Origin: Streptomyces sp. NBC_00083
GTDB lineage: Bacteria; Actinomycetota; Actinomycetes; Streptomycetales; Streptomycetaceae
Assembly (NCBI RefSeq): GCF_026343295.1
Contig: NZ_JAPELY010000002.1
Location: 1,674,001-1,738,000, forward strand
Reading direction: 5' to 3'
DNA length: 64,000 nucleotides
A model generated the notes under the pieces. That model saw nothing but the letters and a program-made list of their open reading frames with translations, ran no database searches and was not told the DNA's origin. Position numbers and translations under genes: made by a program. Below are positions 18,732-28,237 of this stretch, one piece after another (position 1 is the stretch's first letter; each line of letters opens with the position of its first letter).

Positions 18732-19768
18732 GGAGCCACTCCATTCGTGGGCAGGCCCAGCCGTTCCGGCAGGCCGAGGGCGATGTTCATGCTCTGCACC
18801 GCGCCACCGGCGGTGCCCTTCGTCAGGTTGTCGATGGCGCTCACACAGATCAGCCTGCGGGCCTCGGGGTCCACGGCGATCTGCACGTGGGCGGTGTTCG
18901 AGCCGAGCACCGCGGCGGTGGTGGGCCATTGGCCGGCCGGCAGCAGCCGGACGAACGGCTCGTTGGCGTACGCGGCCTCGAACACTGCGCGCGCCTCGTC
19001 GTCCCGCCCCGCCTCCGCGACCCCGGGACGCAGCCGGGCCGAACACGTGGCGAGGATGCCGCGGGGCATGGGGGCGAGGGTCGGCGTGAAGGACACCGTC
19101 ACGGGTTCGCCGGCGGCGAGGGAGAGGTTCTGCGCCAGCTCGGGGGTGTGCCGGTGGCCGCCGCCGACTCCGTACGGACTCATGGAGCCCATCACCTCGG
19201 AGCCGAGCAGGTGCGGTGCGAGCTTGCGCCCGGCGCCGGAGGTTCCGCCGGCCGCGACGACGACGGCCTCGGGTTCGACGAGGGCGGCGGCGTAGGCGGG
19301 GAACAGGGCGAGGGTTACGGCGGTGGGATAGCACCCCGGCACCGCGATCCGCGTTGCTCCCTTCAACTCGTCTCGTGCGCCCGGCAGTTCGGGCAGCCCG
19401 TACGGCCATGTCCCGGCGTGGGCGGAGCCGTAGAACCGCTCCCAGGCGGCGGGATCGCGCAGCCGGAAGTCGGCGCCGCAGTCCACCACGAGCGTGCCGG
19501 GCTCCAACTCGGCCGCCAGGGCGGCGGATTGGCCGTGGGGGAGGGCGAGGAAGACGACATCGTGTCCGCGCAGCGCGTCGGCGTGGGTGCCGAGCAGCAC
19601 CCGGTCGGCGTACTGGGCCAACTGCGGTTGTACGGAACCCAGTCGGCGTCCGGCGCTGCTGTGCGCGGTCACCGCGCCGACCTCGACACCGGGGTGCGAA
19701 GCCAGCAGGCGGAGCAGTTCCCCTCCCGCGTATCCGCTGGCCCCGGCCACCGCGACCCGTACGGTCAT
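18728..19768 (-). CDS. argC: N-acetyl-gamma-glutamyl-phosphate reductase (ArgC)
   Basis: 346 residues. NADPH motif VAVAGASGYAGGELLRLL at the N-terminus, catalytic Cys in AVPGCYPTA, and GTSGAGRK and VGGGHRHTPE downstream. It reduces acetylglutamyl phosphate to the semialdehyde. First gene of the reverse-strand operon argC-argJ-argB-argD. ATG at 19768; the ribosome site is weak. The next iron box lies 77 bp upstream. The intergenic region shows no ARG-box-like sequence, so control by iron rather than arginine is suggested. Confidence 0.93.
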   Translation of the reverse strand: MTVRVAVAGASGYAGGELLRLLASHPGVEVGAVTAHSSAGRRLGSVQPQLAQYADRVLLGTHADALRGHDVVFLALPHGQSAALAAELEPGTLVVDCGADFRLRDPAAWERFYGSAHAGTWPYGLPELPGARDELKGATRIAVPGCYPTAVTLALFPAYAAALVEPEAVVVAAGGTSGAGRKLAPHLLGSEVMGSMSPYGVGGGHRHTPELAQNLSLAAGEPVTVSFTPTLAPMPRGILATCSARLRPGVAEAGRDDEARAVFEAAYANEPFVRLLPAGQWPTTAAVLGSNTAHVQIAVDPEARRLICVSAIDNLTKGTAGGAVQSMNIALGLPERLGLPTNGVAP

Positions 19769-19844
19769 GTTCGTCCATTCTGTGGGGATGTCCGTGGGTG
19801 CACGGACGCAGGAACTCGGCAGCCGACAGCCCCCGCCGTGCAAC

Positions 19845-19863
19845 TTAGCTAAGCCTAACCTAA
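19845..19863. promoter_or_regulatory. Iron box in the argCJBD promoter
   Basis: TTAGCTAAGCCTAACCTAA agrees with the iron-box consensus at 16 of 19 positions. It lies 77 bp upstream of argC and downstream of a same-strand pseudogene, so the arginine operon is the only sensible target. Confidence 0.8.
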
Positions 19864-19879
19864 TGCGATCTGCCGATGG

Positions 19880-20440
19880 GTCGCCAGGGCCGACGCGTGG
19901 GCGCACCCGGGGACCCTCTCGGCGGCCGTGAGGAGGTGGCGGGTCTGCTCGCCGGCCTTCGCGGGGCCGTGGACCGCAGCCGCGAACGGGAAGCGCGGAT
20001 CCCGGTGGCCGCGACGGTATGCGCAGCGCAGGGTGCGGCCGTGGCGGTCGAGGGCGAGCGGGAGCGTGCGCGGGATGCCGGGCGGCAGCGGGGCTCCGGC
20101 GCTGCGGCGCGGTCAGCCACCAAGTCTCCATGGGTGCCGGCCGGATGCGCCGGCCCGTCCGCCTCGTGGGCGGCGAGCGGATCCGGTTCGTCGAGGGCGA
20201 TCTCGTCGAGCCCGACGTCCGGGGCGCCCGATCGCGGACCGGGACGGTGGCCACATCGGTGAAGCCGAGCACTGCCGCGAGGGCGCCGCGCGGCGCGAGG
20301 GCGACCCGAGCGGCCAACGGGCTGCCCGCCGGGGATGCGGGGCGATCCGCCGCTTCGCGTCGGCCGTATGCATGCCGATGAGGTCGTAACCCGCGCCCTG
20401 ACCAACAAGCGGAAGCGACCCGGCCCCGCACCGGCACAGA
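19880..20440 (-). pseudogene. Decayed DUF2470 (PNPOx/HugZ-like) gene
   Basis: No intact frame, but pieces in successive frames align in order with DUF2470 proteins: GYDLIGMHTADAKRRI (about 20395-20345), then LAAVLGFTDVATVPVRDRAP (about 20290-20223), then EIALDEPDPLAAHEAD (about 20205-20155), then LPLALDRHGRTLRCAYRRGH (about 20070-20010) and a tail to about 19880. At least three frame changes separate them, and the segment between RDRAP and EIALDEP seems shortened. Intact relatives have a split-barrel fold and are linked to heme or flavin chemistry. It lies between murA and argC. The family assignment is from memory of the conserved blocks. Confidence 0.7.
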
Positions 20441-20509
20441 CCGAACGCCCGCCGCATGCGATCCACTCCCTGCGCGAGGGCGGGATCGCGTGCGGCGGGC
20501 GCCTGGGGC

Positions 20510-22036
20510 TCAGATGTCCCGGAAGATCTCGATCTGCGCGCCCACCGAGTTGAGGCGCTCCGCGAGGTCCTCGTAGCCGCGGTTGATGACGTACACGTTG
20601 CGCAGGACCGACGTGCCCTCGGCCGCCATCATGGCGAGGAGGACGACCACCGCGGGGCGCAGGGCCGGGGGGCACATCATTTCGGCGGCGCGCCAGCGGG
20701 TGGGGCCCTCGACCAGGACGCGGTGCGGGTCGAGGAGTTGGAGGCGGCCGCCGAGGCGGTTGAGGTCCGTGAGGTAGATCGCGCGGTTGTCGTACACCCA
20801 GTCGTGGATGAGCGTCTGGCCCTGGGCCGATGCCGCGATCGCCGCGAAGAACGGCACGTTGTCGATGTTGAGGCCGGGGAACGGCATCGGGTGGATCTTG
20901 TCGATCGGCGCCTCCAGTTTGGAGGGCCGTACGGTGAGGTCGATCAGCCGGGTGCGCCCGTTGTCGGCGGGGTACTCCTCGGTGCGGTCGTGGTCGAGGC
21001 CCATCTCCTCCAGGACCGCGAGCTCGATCTCCAGGAACTCCACCGGGACCCGGCGGATCGTCAGCTCGGACTCGGTGACGACGGCCGCGGCCAGCAGGCT
21101 CATCGCCTCGACCGGGTCCTCGGAGGGGGAGTAGTCGACGTCCACGTCGATCTCGGCGGTGCCGTGCACGGTCAGCGTCGTGGTGCCGATGCCGTCGACC
21201 CGTACGCCCAGCGCCTCCAGGAAGAAGCACAGGTCCTGGACCATGTAGTTGGACGAGGCGTTGCGGATGACCGTGACGCCCTCGTTGCGGGCCGCCGCGA
21301 GCAGGGCGTTCTCGGTGACGGTGTCGCCGCGTTCGGTCAGGACGATCGGGCGGTCGGGCGCGGTGCGCTCCACCTCGGCGTGGTAGATGCCCTCGGTCGC
21401 CGTGATGTCCAGGCCGAACCGGCGCAGGGCGATCATGTGCGGCTCGATGGTGCGGGTACCGAGATCGCAGCCGCCGGCGTACGGCAGCCGGAAGCGGTCC
21501 ATGCGGTGCAGCAGCGGGCCGAGGAACATGATGATCGAGCGGGTCCGGCGGGCGGCGTCCGCGTCCATCGCGTCGAGGTCGAGCCTGGCGGGCGGCACGA
21601 TCTCCAGGTCGACGCCCTCGTTGATCCAACGAGTGCGTACACCAATGGAGTTGAGGACTTCCAGGAGCCGGTAGACCTCTTCGATACGGGCCACCCGGCG
21701 CAGCACGGTGCGGCCCTTGTTGAGCAGCGAGCCGCACAGGAGCGCGACACAGGCGTTCTTGCTCGTCTTGACGTCGATCGAGCCCGAGAGGCGGCGGCCG
21801 CCCACGACCCGCAGGTGCATGGGGCCCGCGTAGCCGAGCGAGACGATTTCGCTGTCGAGCGCTTCCCCGATGCGCGCGATCATCTCAAGGCTGATGTTCT
21901 GGTTCCCCCGCTCGATGCGGTTCACGGCGCTCTGGCTGGTGCCCAGAGCCTCGGCCAACTGCGTCTGTGTCCAGCCCCGGTGCTGCCGGGCGTCACGGAT
22001 GAGCTTGCCGATGCGTACGAGGTAGTCGTCTGCCAT
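20510..22036 (-). CDS. murA: UDP-N-acetylglucosamine 1-carboxyvinyltransferase (MurA) fused to an XRE DNA-binding domain
   Basis: 508 residues. Residues about 5-65 form a Cro/C1-type helix-turn-helix (IGKLIRDARQHRGWTQTQLAE...TSQSAVNRIERG). The rest is an EPSP-synthase-fold MurA with the Lys-Asn pair in DVKTSKNACVALL and the catalytic-loop Cys in GGCDLGTRTIEP. MurA adds enolpyruvate from PEP to UDP-GlcNAc, the first committed step of peptidoglycan synthesis. The fused HTH is also found in the S. coelicolor gene next to acnA (from memory SCO5998). The palindrome ATCTCAGATATGAGAT 12 bp upstream could be its own operator. Normal MurA is about 420-450 residues, so the extra length is the HTH. Confidence 0.9.
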   Translation of the reverse strand: MADDYLVRIGKLIRDARQHRGWTQTQLAEALGTSQSAVNRIERGNQNISLEMIARIGEALDSEIVSLGYAGPMHLRVVGGRRLSGSIDVKTSKNACVALLCGSLLNKGRTVLRRVARIEEVYRLLEVLNSIGVRTRWINEGVDLEIVPPARLDLDAMDADAARRTRSIIMFLGPLLHRMDRFRLPYAGGCDLGTRTIEPHMIALRRFGLDITATEGIYHAEVERTAPDRPIVLTERGDTVTENALLAAARNEGVTVIRNASSNYMVQDLCFFLEALGVRVDGIGTTTLTVHGTAEIDVDVDYSPSEDPVEAMSLLAAAVVTESELTIRRVPVEFLEIELAVLEEMGLDHDRTEEYPADNGRTRLIDLTVRPSKLEAPIDKIHPMPFPGLNIDNVPFFAAIAASAQGQTLIHDWVYDNRAIYLTDLNRLGGRLQLLDPHRVLVEGPTRWRAAEMMCPPALRPAVVVLLAMMAAEGTSVLRNVYVINRGYEDLAERLNSVGAQIEIFRDI

Positions 22037-22047
22037 AGGGGCAGGTT

Positions 22048-22063
22048 ATCTCAGATATGAGAT
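22048..22063. promoter_or_regulatory. Palindromic operator upstream of the XRE-MurA gene
   Basis: ATCTCA-GATA-TGAGAT, six-base arms, 12 bp upstream of the murA start. Its half-sites (ATCTC/GAGAT) are the same as those of the palindrome upstream of acnA at 23087-23104. Candidate site for autoregulation by the N-terminal HTH. Confidence 0.55.
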
Positions 22064-22189
22064 GTCGCTCGCGCCGGGCTGGGCCATCGGAGTGAGGGCC
22101 CGTCAACTCCGATCCTGCGCTTCCCTTGCGGGGGCGGCAAATGGAGTGGTCCGTCCGGGGTGGGATATTTTGCGAAGTTCGGGCGTGTC

Positions 22190-22204
22190 GTATGACTGTC
22201 ATAC
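22190..22204. promoter_or_regulatory. Perfect 15-bp palindrome in the murA-acnA gap
   Basis: GTATGAC-T-GTCATAC, seven-base arms. It lies about 110 bp downstream of the remains of a HAD gene and 154 bp upstream of murA. No adjacent regulator gene. Function unknown. Confidence 0.35.
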
Positions 22205-22313
22205 AGAGGCCGTACGTGCGTTCGGCTTGGCGGGTGGTGTCGGTCCGTCACCCGGCGGGAGGGTGCGACGGAGGTGGGGGTGGGGTGAGTGGGTGGGGTG
22301 CGGCCGAGCGCGG

Positions 22314-22590
22314 CTACCGCGACGCCGTGACGGCGTGGTCGATCGCCGTGGCCCCGTCGTCGGCCGCATGCGTGAGCCGGAAGTTGGCCTCGGCCCAGGC
22401 GTGTCCGTGGGCCACCCACACACTCCGTAGGCCGAGCGTGTGGGCTCCGGCTATATCGGCATGCGGTGAGTCGCCGATGACCCAGGCGCCGTCGAGAGAG
22501 GCACCGGCGGTGGCGGCCGGGGCGCGGAAGATCCGCGGGTCGGGCCTCTTGTGACCGACGCTCTCCGAGACCCCCCGGCCCTGGACGAGT
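22314..22590 (-). pseudogene. Remnant of a HAD-superfamily hydrolase (C-terminal third)
   Basis: An open stretch ending at 22314 encodes SVGHKRPDPRIF (HAD motif III lysine) and WVIGDSPHADIAGA (motif IV), then LGLRSVWVAHGHAWAEA, a good match to the C-terminal third of HAD phosphatases. Upstream of about 22590 the similarity fades into out-of-frame pieces, and no motif I (DxDxT) or start is found. Probably a truncated, decayed gene. The rest of this gap (about 22590-23080) is GC-rich with no gene I can recognise. Confidence 0.65.
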
Positions 22591-23086
22591 CGGCCCGGCC
22601 CGCAAGGTGCGGTGCCATGGTCGGCCCCCACGGCCAAGCCCACCCGCGCCGCGACCGCCCCCGCGCGGCCGAACACACCCCGACGGGCACATGCGCGGCG
22701 CCGTCGCCATGAGCGCACCCGAGCGCACATCTCAACCGCCGGGCTCGGCACCCCCGCGACCCCGCCCGGCAGCCCCAGGCCGGCCCGCGGGGTGCGCAAG
22801 CTCACCCGGCCTCCACTGGGTGCGCCCATTCAGGGCCCCCGGGCGCACCCTCCGGGCGTCCGCGAGCGAGCAGGTCGGCCGGGGGATTCCGGACGTGCCG
22901 GCTCCGTCTCCGCGAGGCGGGTGCCTGCGAGTGCGTCGGCGGCCCGGGGGCGGCCGCACGCGTGCCGGTGGGCGAGGGGTGTCCGGAGGTGCCCCGCCCG
23001 GTCCCCGCGAGGCGGGCACTCGCGCGCTCCGCCGGGCCGCCCGGCGGCTGCCCGCGCATGACCTACCCGCGGCCATGTACTAGAGT

Positions 23087-23104
23087 TATCTCGACATCGA
23101 GATA
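23087..23104. promoter_or_regulatory. Palindromic operator upstream of acnA
   Basis: TATCTCGA-CA-TCGAGATA, perfect eight-base arms, 127 bp upstream of the acnA start and just before the iron-box-like sites. It shares the ATCTC/GAGAT half-sites with the murA palindrome (22048-22063). MarR-type or the XRE-MurA protein are possible binders. Confidence 0.6.
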
Positions 23105-23130
23105 TCTACCGAGGCGCACCGCAGCCGACG

Positions 23131-23164
23131 CTCGGTAAGGGTTACCTAACTTAGCCTTACCTCA
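23131..23164. promoter_or_regulatory. Two overlapping iron-box-like sites upstream of acnA
   Basis: 23131-23149 (CTCGGTAAGGGTTACCTAA) matches the iron-box consensus at 14 of 19 positions. 23146-23164 (CTAACTTAGCCTTACCTCA) matches at 13 of 19. They overlap by four bases and together form a larger dyad, GGTAAGG (23134-23140) and CCTTACC (23155-23161). The sites end 67 bp before the acnA start, so DmdR/IdeR control of aconitase is plausible. Confidence 0.5.
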
Positions 23165-23231
23165 GCGGATCGACAACACGTCGTGGCGGCAGGATTGTGG
23201 TGGAACGCGCACATCAATGAAGGAGACTGTC

Positions 23232-25946
<2,715 letters not shown>

Positions 25947-25967
25947 CGGGCAGCGGGCCGGAAACGA

Positions 25968-26009
25968 CGGCAGGGCCGCACTCTCCGAAAGGAGGGTGCG
26001 GCCCTGCCG
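25968..26009. terminator. Strong hairpin terminator after acnA
   Basis: Long stem: CGGCAGGGCCGCAC with TCTCC pairs with GGAG and GTGCGGCCCTGCCG around a GAAA loop, followed by TTTGAT. It also serves the convergent FG-GAP gene ending at 26043. Confidence 0.85.
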
Positions 26010-26042
26010 TTTGATGCGCAGAGGCGTCAGGACGTCACGGCG

Positions 26043-26978
26043 TCAGGACGTCAGCAGACGGTAGATGTTGTAGTTGGAGCCGATCTGCACGCGCGCCTGG
26101 TAGGGGGCGGCGGCGTTGCCGGTGCCCTTGTACAGCCACAGGCCGCCGTTGGTGTCCCGGGCGATCAGGTCGGTCTTGCCGTCCAGGTCCACGTCGCCGG
26201 TGGAGACCAGGGTGTTGAACATGTTCCACCCGGCGCCGATCTTGGTGCGGGGTGCGAAGGGCGCGGCGTAGTTGCCGGTGCCCTTGTAGAACCAGAGCAC
26301 GCCCGCGGTGTCCCGCGCGACGATGTCGGCCTTGCCGTCGCCGTCCAGGTCGCCCTTGCCGGCGATCTGGGTGTAGGCGTCCCAGCCCGCGCCGACCTTG
26401 ACCCGGCCGGTGACCGTGCCGTCGCCGTAGCCGAGGTAGATCCACAGCACGCCCGCCTTGTCGCGCGCGATGATGTCGTAGGCGCCGCCGCCGCCGAGGT
26501 TGCCCGGGGAGAGCTCCTTGTCGTAGATCCCCCAGCCCCCGCCGATCACCTTGTTGGGAGCGTTCTCGTCGGCGAAGTAGTTCAGGGAGCCGTCGTTGGC
26601 CCACTGCCATTCGCCGTCCATGTCCCCGTCGCCGTTGTTGTCGACGAAGGCGTCATTGACGAGGTAGGGCAGCGAGGCCGCGTACACACGGCTCGTCAGG
26701 CCGCCGGTGCCGTTCGGACCGTAGGCCCACCCGTCGCCCGCGTTGTCGACGCCGAGCATCGGGAACACCGGGTTCGCACCGCGGTTCGGGGTCGGCGCCG
26801 CGGCGAGGCTCCTGGCGTGGGGAGCGGAGTGCGCCGGCGCCTTCGGCAGCGAGCGGGCGGGGGAGACGCCGTCGGCCGAAGCCACACCGGCGCCCGAGGC
26901 GACCAGCGCGGCGGCTATCGCCACCACGCCGAAGCGGGACAGTGCCTTGCGGCTCTTACGGCCCTTGAGGTTGGCCAC
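26043..26978 (-). CDS. Secreted FG-GAP/VCBS repeat protein, copy 1
   Basis: 311 residues. A signal peptide (KALSRFGVVAIAAALVASGAGVASA) is followed by a Pro/Ala-rich linker and FG-GAP-type repeats with calcium-binding loops (NNGDGDMDGEW, DLDGDGKADIVARD, DVDLDGKTDLIARD). Each repeat ends in a LW.Y.G.G pattern. Such proteins fold as a beta-propeller and act outside the cell, often binding ligands or carbohydrate; the target is unknown. GTG start with AAGGAG upstream. It is a tandem paralogue of the next gene; 169 bp near the 3' end (26097-26265) is identical to 27212-27380. Confidence 0.88.
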   Translation of the reverse strand: MANLKGRKSRKALSRFGVVAIAAALVASGAGVASADGVSPARSLPKAPAHSAPHARSLAAAPTPNRGANPVFPMLGVDNAGDGWAYGPNGTGGLTSRVYAASLPYLVNDAFVDNNGDGDMDGEWQWANDGSLNYFADENAPNKVIGGGWGIYDKELSPGNLGGGGAYDIIARDKAGVLWIYLGYGDGTVTGRVKVGAGWDAYTQIAGKGDLDGDGKADIVARDTAGVLWFYKGTGNYAAPFAPRTKIGAGWNMFNTLVSTGDVDLDGKTDLIARDTNGGLWLYKGTGNAAAPYQARVQIGSNYNIYRLLTS

Positions 26979-27054
26979 GTACTGCTCCTTCGATGAATCA
27001 CATCACTGAGGTGGAGCGGTACGACCCGGGAGCCGTACCGCACCGGCATGATCG

Positions 27055-27095
27055 TTGCACGGCATCTTCACAAGTCAATCGGTTTGTTATGCGCG
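27055..27095 (-). promoter_or_regulatory. Conserved upstream element of FG-GAP copy 1
   Basis: On the reverse strand CAAACCGATTGACTTGTGAA is followed by GATGCCGTGC. Nearly the same block (CAAACCGGTTGGGTTGTGAA plus GATGCCGTGC) lies at the same distance before copy 2, at about 28167-28196. Promoter or operator duplicated with the gene. TTGACT could serve as a -35 box. Confidence 0.45.
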
Positions 27096-27157
27096 GGAGA
27101 TGACCTGTGTCAATGCCGTGACATGTGATTCAGGAGGGCAGTTCGGCCTCCGATGCG

Positions 27158-28090
27158 TCAGGACGTCATCAGGCGGTAGATGTTGTAGTTGGAGCCGATT
27201 TGTACGCGCGGCTGGTAGGGGGCGGCGGCGTTGCCGGTGCCCTTGTACAGCCACAGGCCGCCGTTGGTGTCCCGGGCGATCAGGTCGGTCTTGCCGTCCA
27301 GGTCCACGTCGCCGGTGGAGACCAGGGTGTTGAACATGTTCCACCCGGCGCCGATCTTGGTGCGGGGTGCGAAGGGCGCGTTGTAGTCGCCCGTGCCCTT
27401 GTAGAACCAGAGCACACCGGCGGTGTCCCGCGCGACGATGTCGGCCTTGCCGTCGCCGTCCAGGTCGCCCTTGCCGGCGAGCTGGGTGTAGACGTCCCAG
27501 CCCCCGCCGACCTTGATGCGGCTCGTCACGGTGCCGTCGCCGTAGCCGAGGTAGAGCCACAGCACGCCCGCGCTGTCCCGCGCGATGACGTCGTACCCCT
27601 GCGCGCCGCCGAGGTTGCCGGGGGACAGCTCCTTGTCGTAGATGTTCCAGCCGCCGCCGATCACCTTGTCCGGGGTGTTGTAGTCGACGAAGTAGTGCAG
27701 GGTCCCGTCGTCGGCCCACTGCCATTCGCCGTCGAGGTAGCCGTCCGCGTCGTTGTCCACGAACGCGTCGTTGCTCAGGTACGGGAGGCTGCCCGCGCTC
27801 TGCCGTGGCGCCAGGCCGCCGGCGCCGTCGGGCCCGTACGCCCACGCGGCCCCGGTGCTGTCGATGCCGAGCAGCGGGAGGACCGGGTTCGCCGCGGGGT
27901 TCGGATCGGCCGCGACCGCCAGGCTCCGCACGTGCGGGGTGCGCGCCGGCATCTTCGGCAGCGGGTGGGCCGGGCCGAAGCCGTCGGCCGATGCCGCGCC
28001 CGCGCCCGCGGCGACCAGGGCGGTGGTTATCGCGGCGACAGCGAAGCGGGAGAGTGCCTTGCCACTCTTACGGACCGTGAGTTGGGCCAC
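27158..28090 (-). CDS. Secreted FG-GAP/VCBS repeat protein, copy 2
   Basis: 310 residues, with the same design as its neighbour: a signal peptide (FAVAAITTALVAAGAGAASA), a linker, and Asp-rich loops NDADGYLDGEW, DLDGDGKADIVARD and DVDLDGKTDLIARD. The C-terminal half is nearly identical to copy 1, while signal peptide and linker differ. This pattern suggests a tandem duplication followed by gene conversion of the repeat part. GTG start with AAGGAG upstream. Both copies have their own conserved upstream block, so they are probably separate transcripts under the same control. Confidence 0.88.
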   Translation of the reverse strand: MAQLTVRKSGKALSRFAVAAITTALVAAGAGAASADGFGPAHPLPKMPARTPHVRSLAVAADPNPAANPVLPLLGIDSTGAAWAYGPDGAGGLAPRQSAGSLPYLSNDAFVDNDADGYLDGEWQWADDGTLHYFVDYNTPDKVIGGGWNIYDKELSPGNLGGAQGYDVIARDSAGVLWLYLGYGDGTVTSRIKVGGGWDVYTQLAGKGDLDGDGKADIVARDTAGVLWFYKGTGDYNAPFAPRTKIGAGWNMFNTLVSTGDVDLDGKTDLIARDTNGGLWLYKGTGNAAAPYQPRVQIGSNYNIYRLMTS

Positions 28091-28166
28091 GTAGTGCTCC
28101 TTCGGTGAAGCGCATCACGGAGGATGCGGTACGACCCATGAGTCGTACCGCATCCCCGCGACCGGT

Positions 28167-28196
28167 GCACGGCATCTTCACAACCCAACCGGTTTG
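28167..28196 (-). promoter_or_regulatory. Conserved upstream element of FG-GAP copy 2
   Basis: Counterpart of the element before copy 1 (27055-27095). CAAACCGGTTGGG then TTGTGAAGATGCCGTGC on the reverse strand; most positions are identical. Confidence 0.4.
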
Positions 28197-28237
28197 GGAC
28201 ACAAGGGAGATGGGATGTGCGAACGCCGTGCGAGAGA

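Noticed and set aside
19876..20262. Forward 128-codon frame in the argC-murA gap
   Set aside because: Product is repetitive Gly/Arg/Ala without motif. The reverse-strand pieces of a DUF2470 gene explain the conservation better.
22607..23083. Forward frame of 158 codons upstream of acnA
   Set aside because: Composition is Arg/Pro/Gly-rich with no ribosome site or motif, and it overlaps the acnA control region.
23217..23231. ATG start of acnA at 23217
   Set aside because: It would place the AAGGAG ribosome site inside the gene. GTG 23232 matches the usual MSANSFDARST start.
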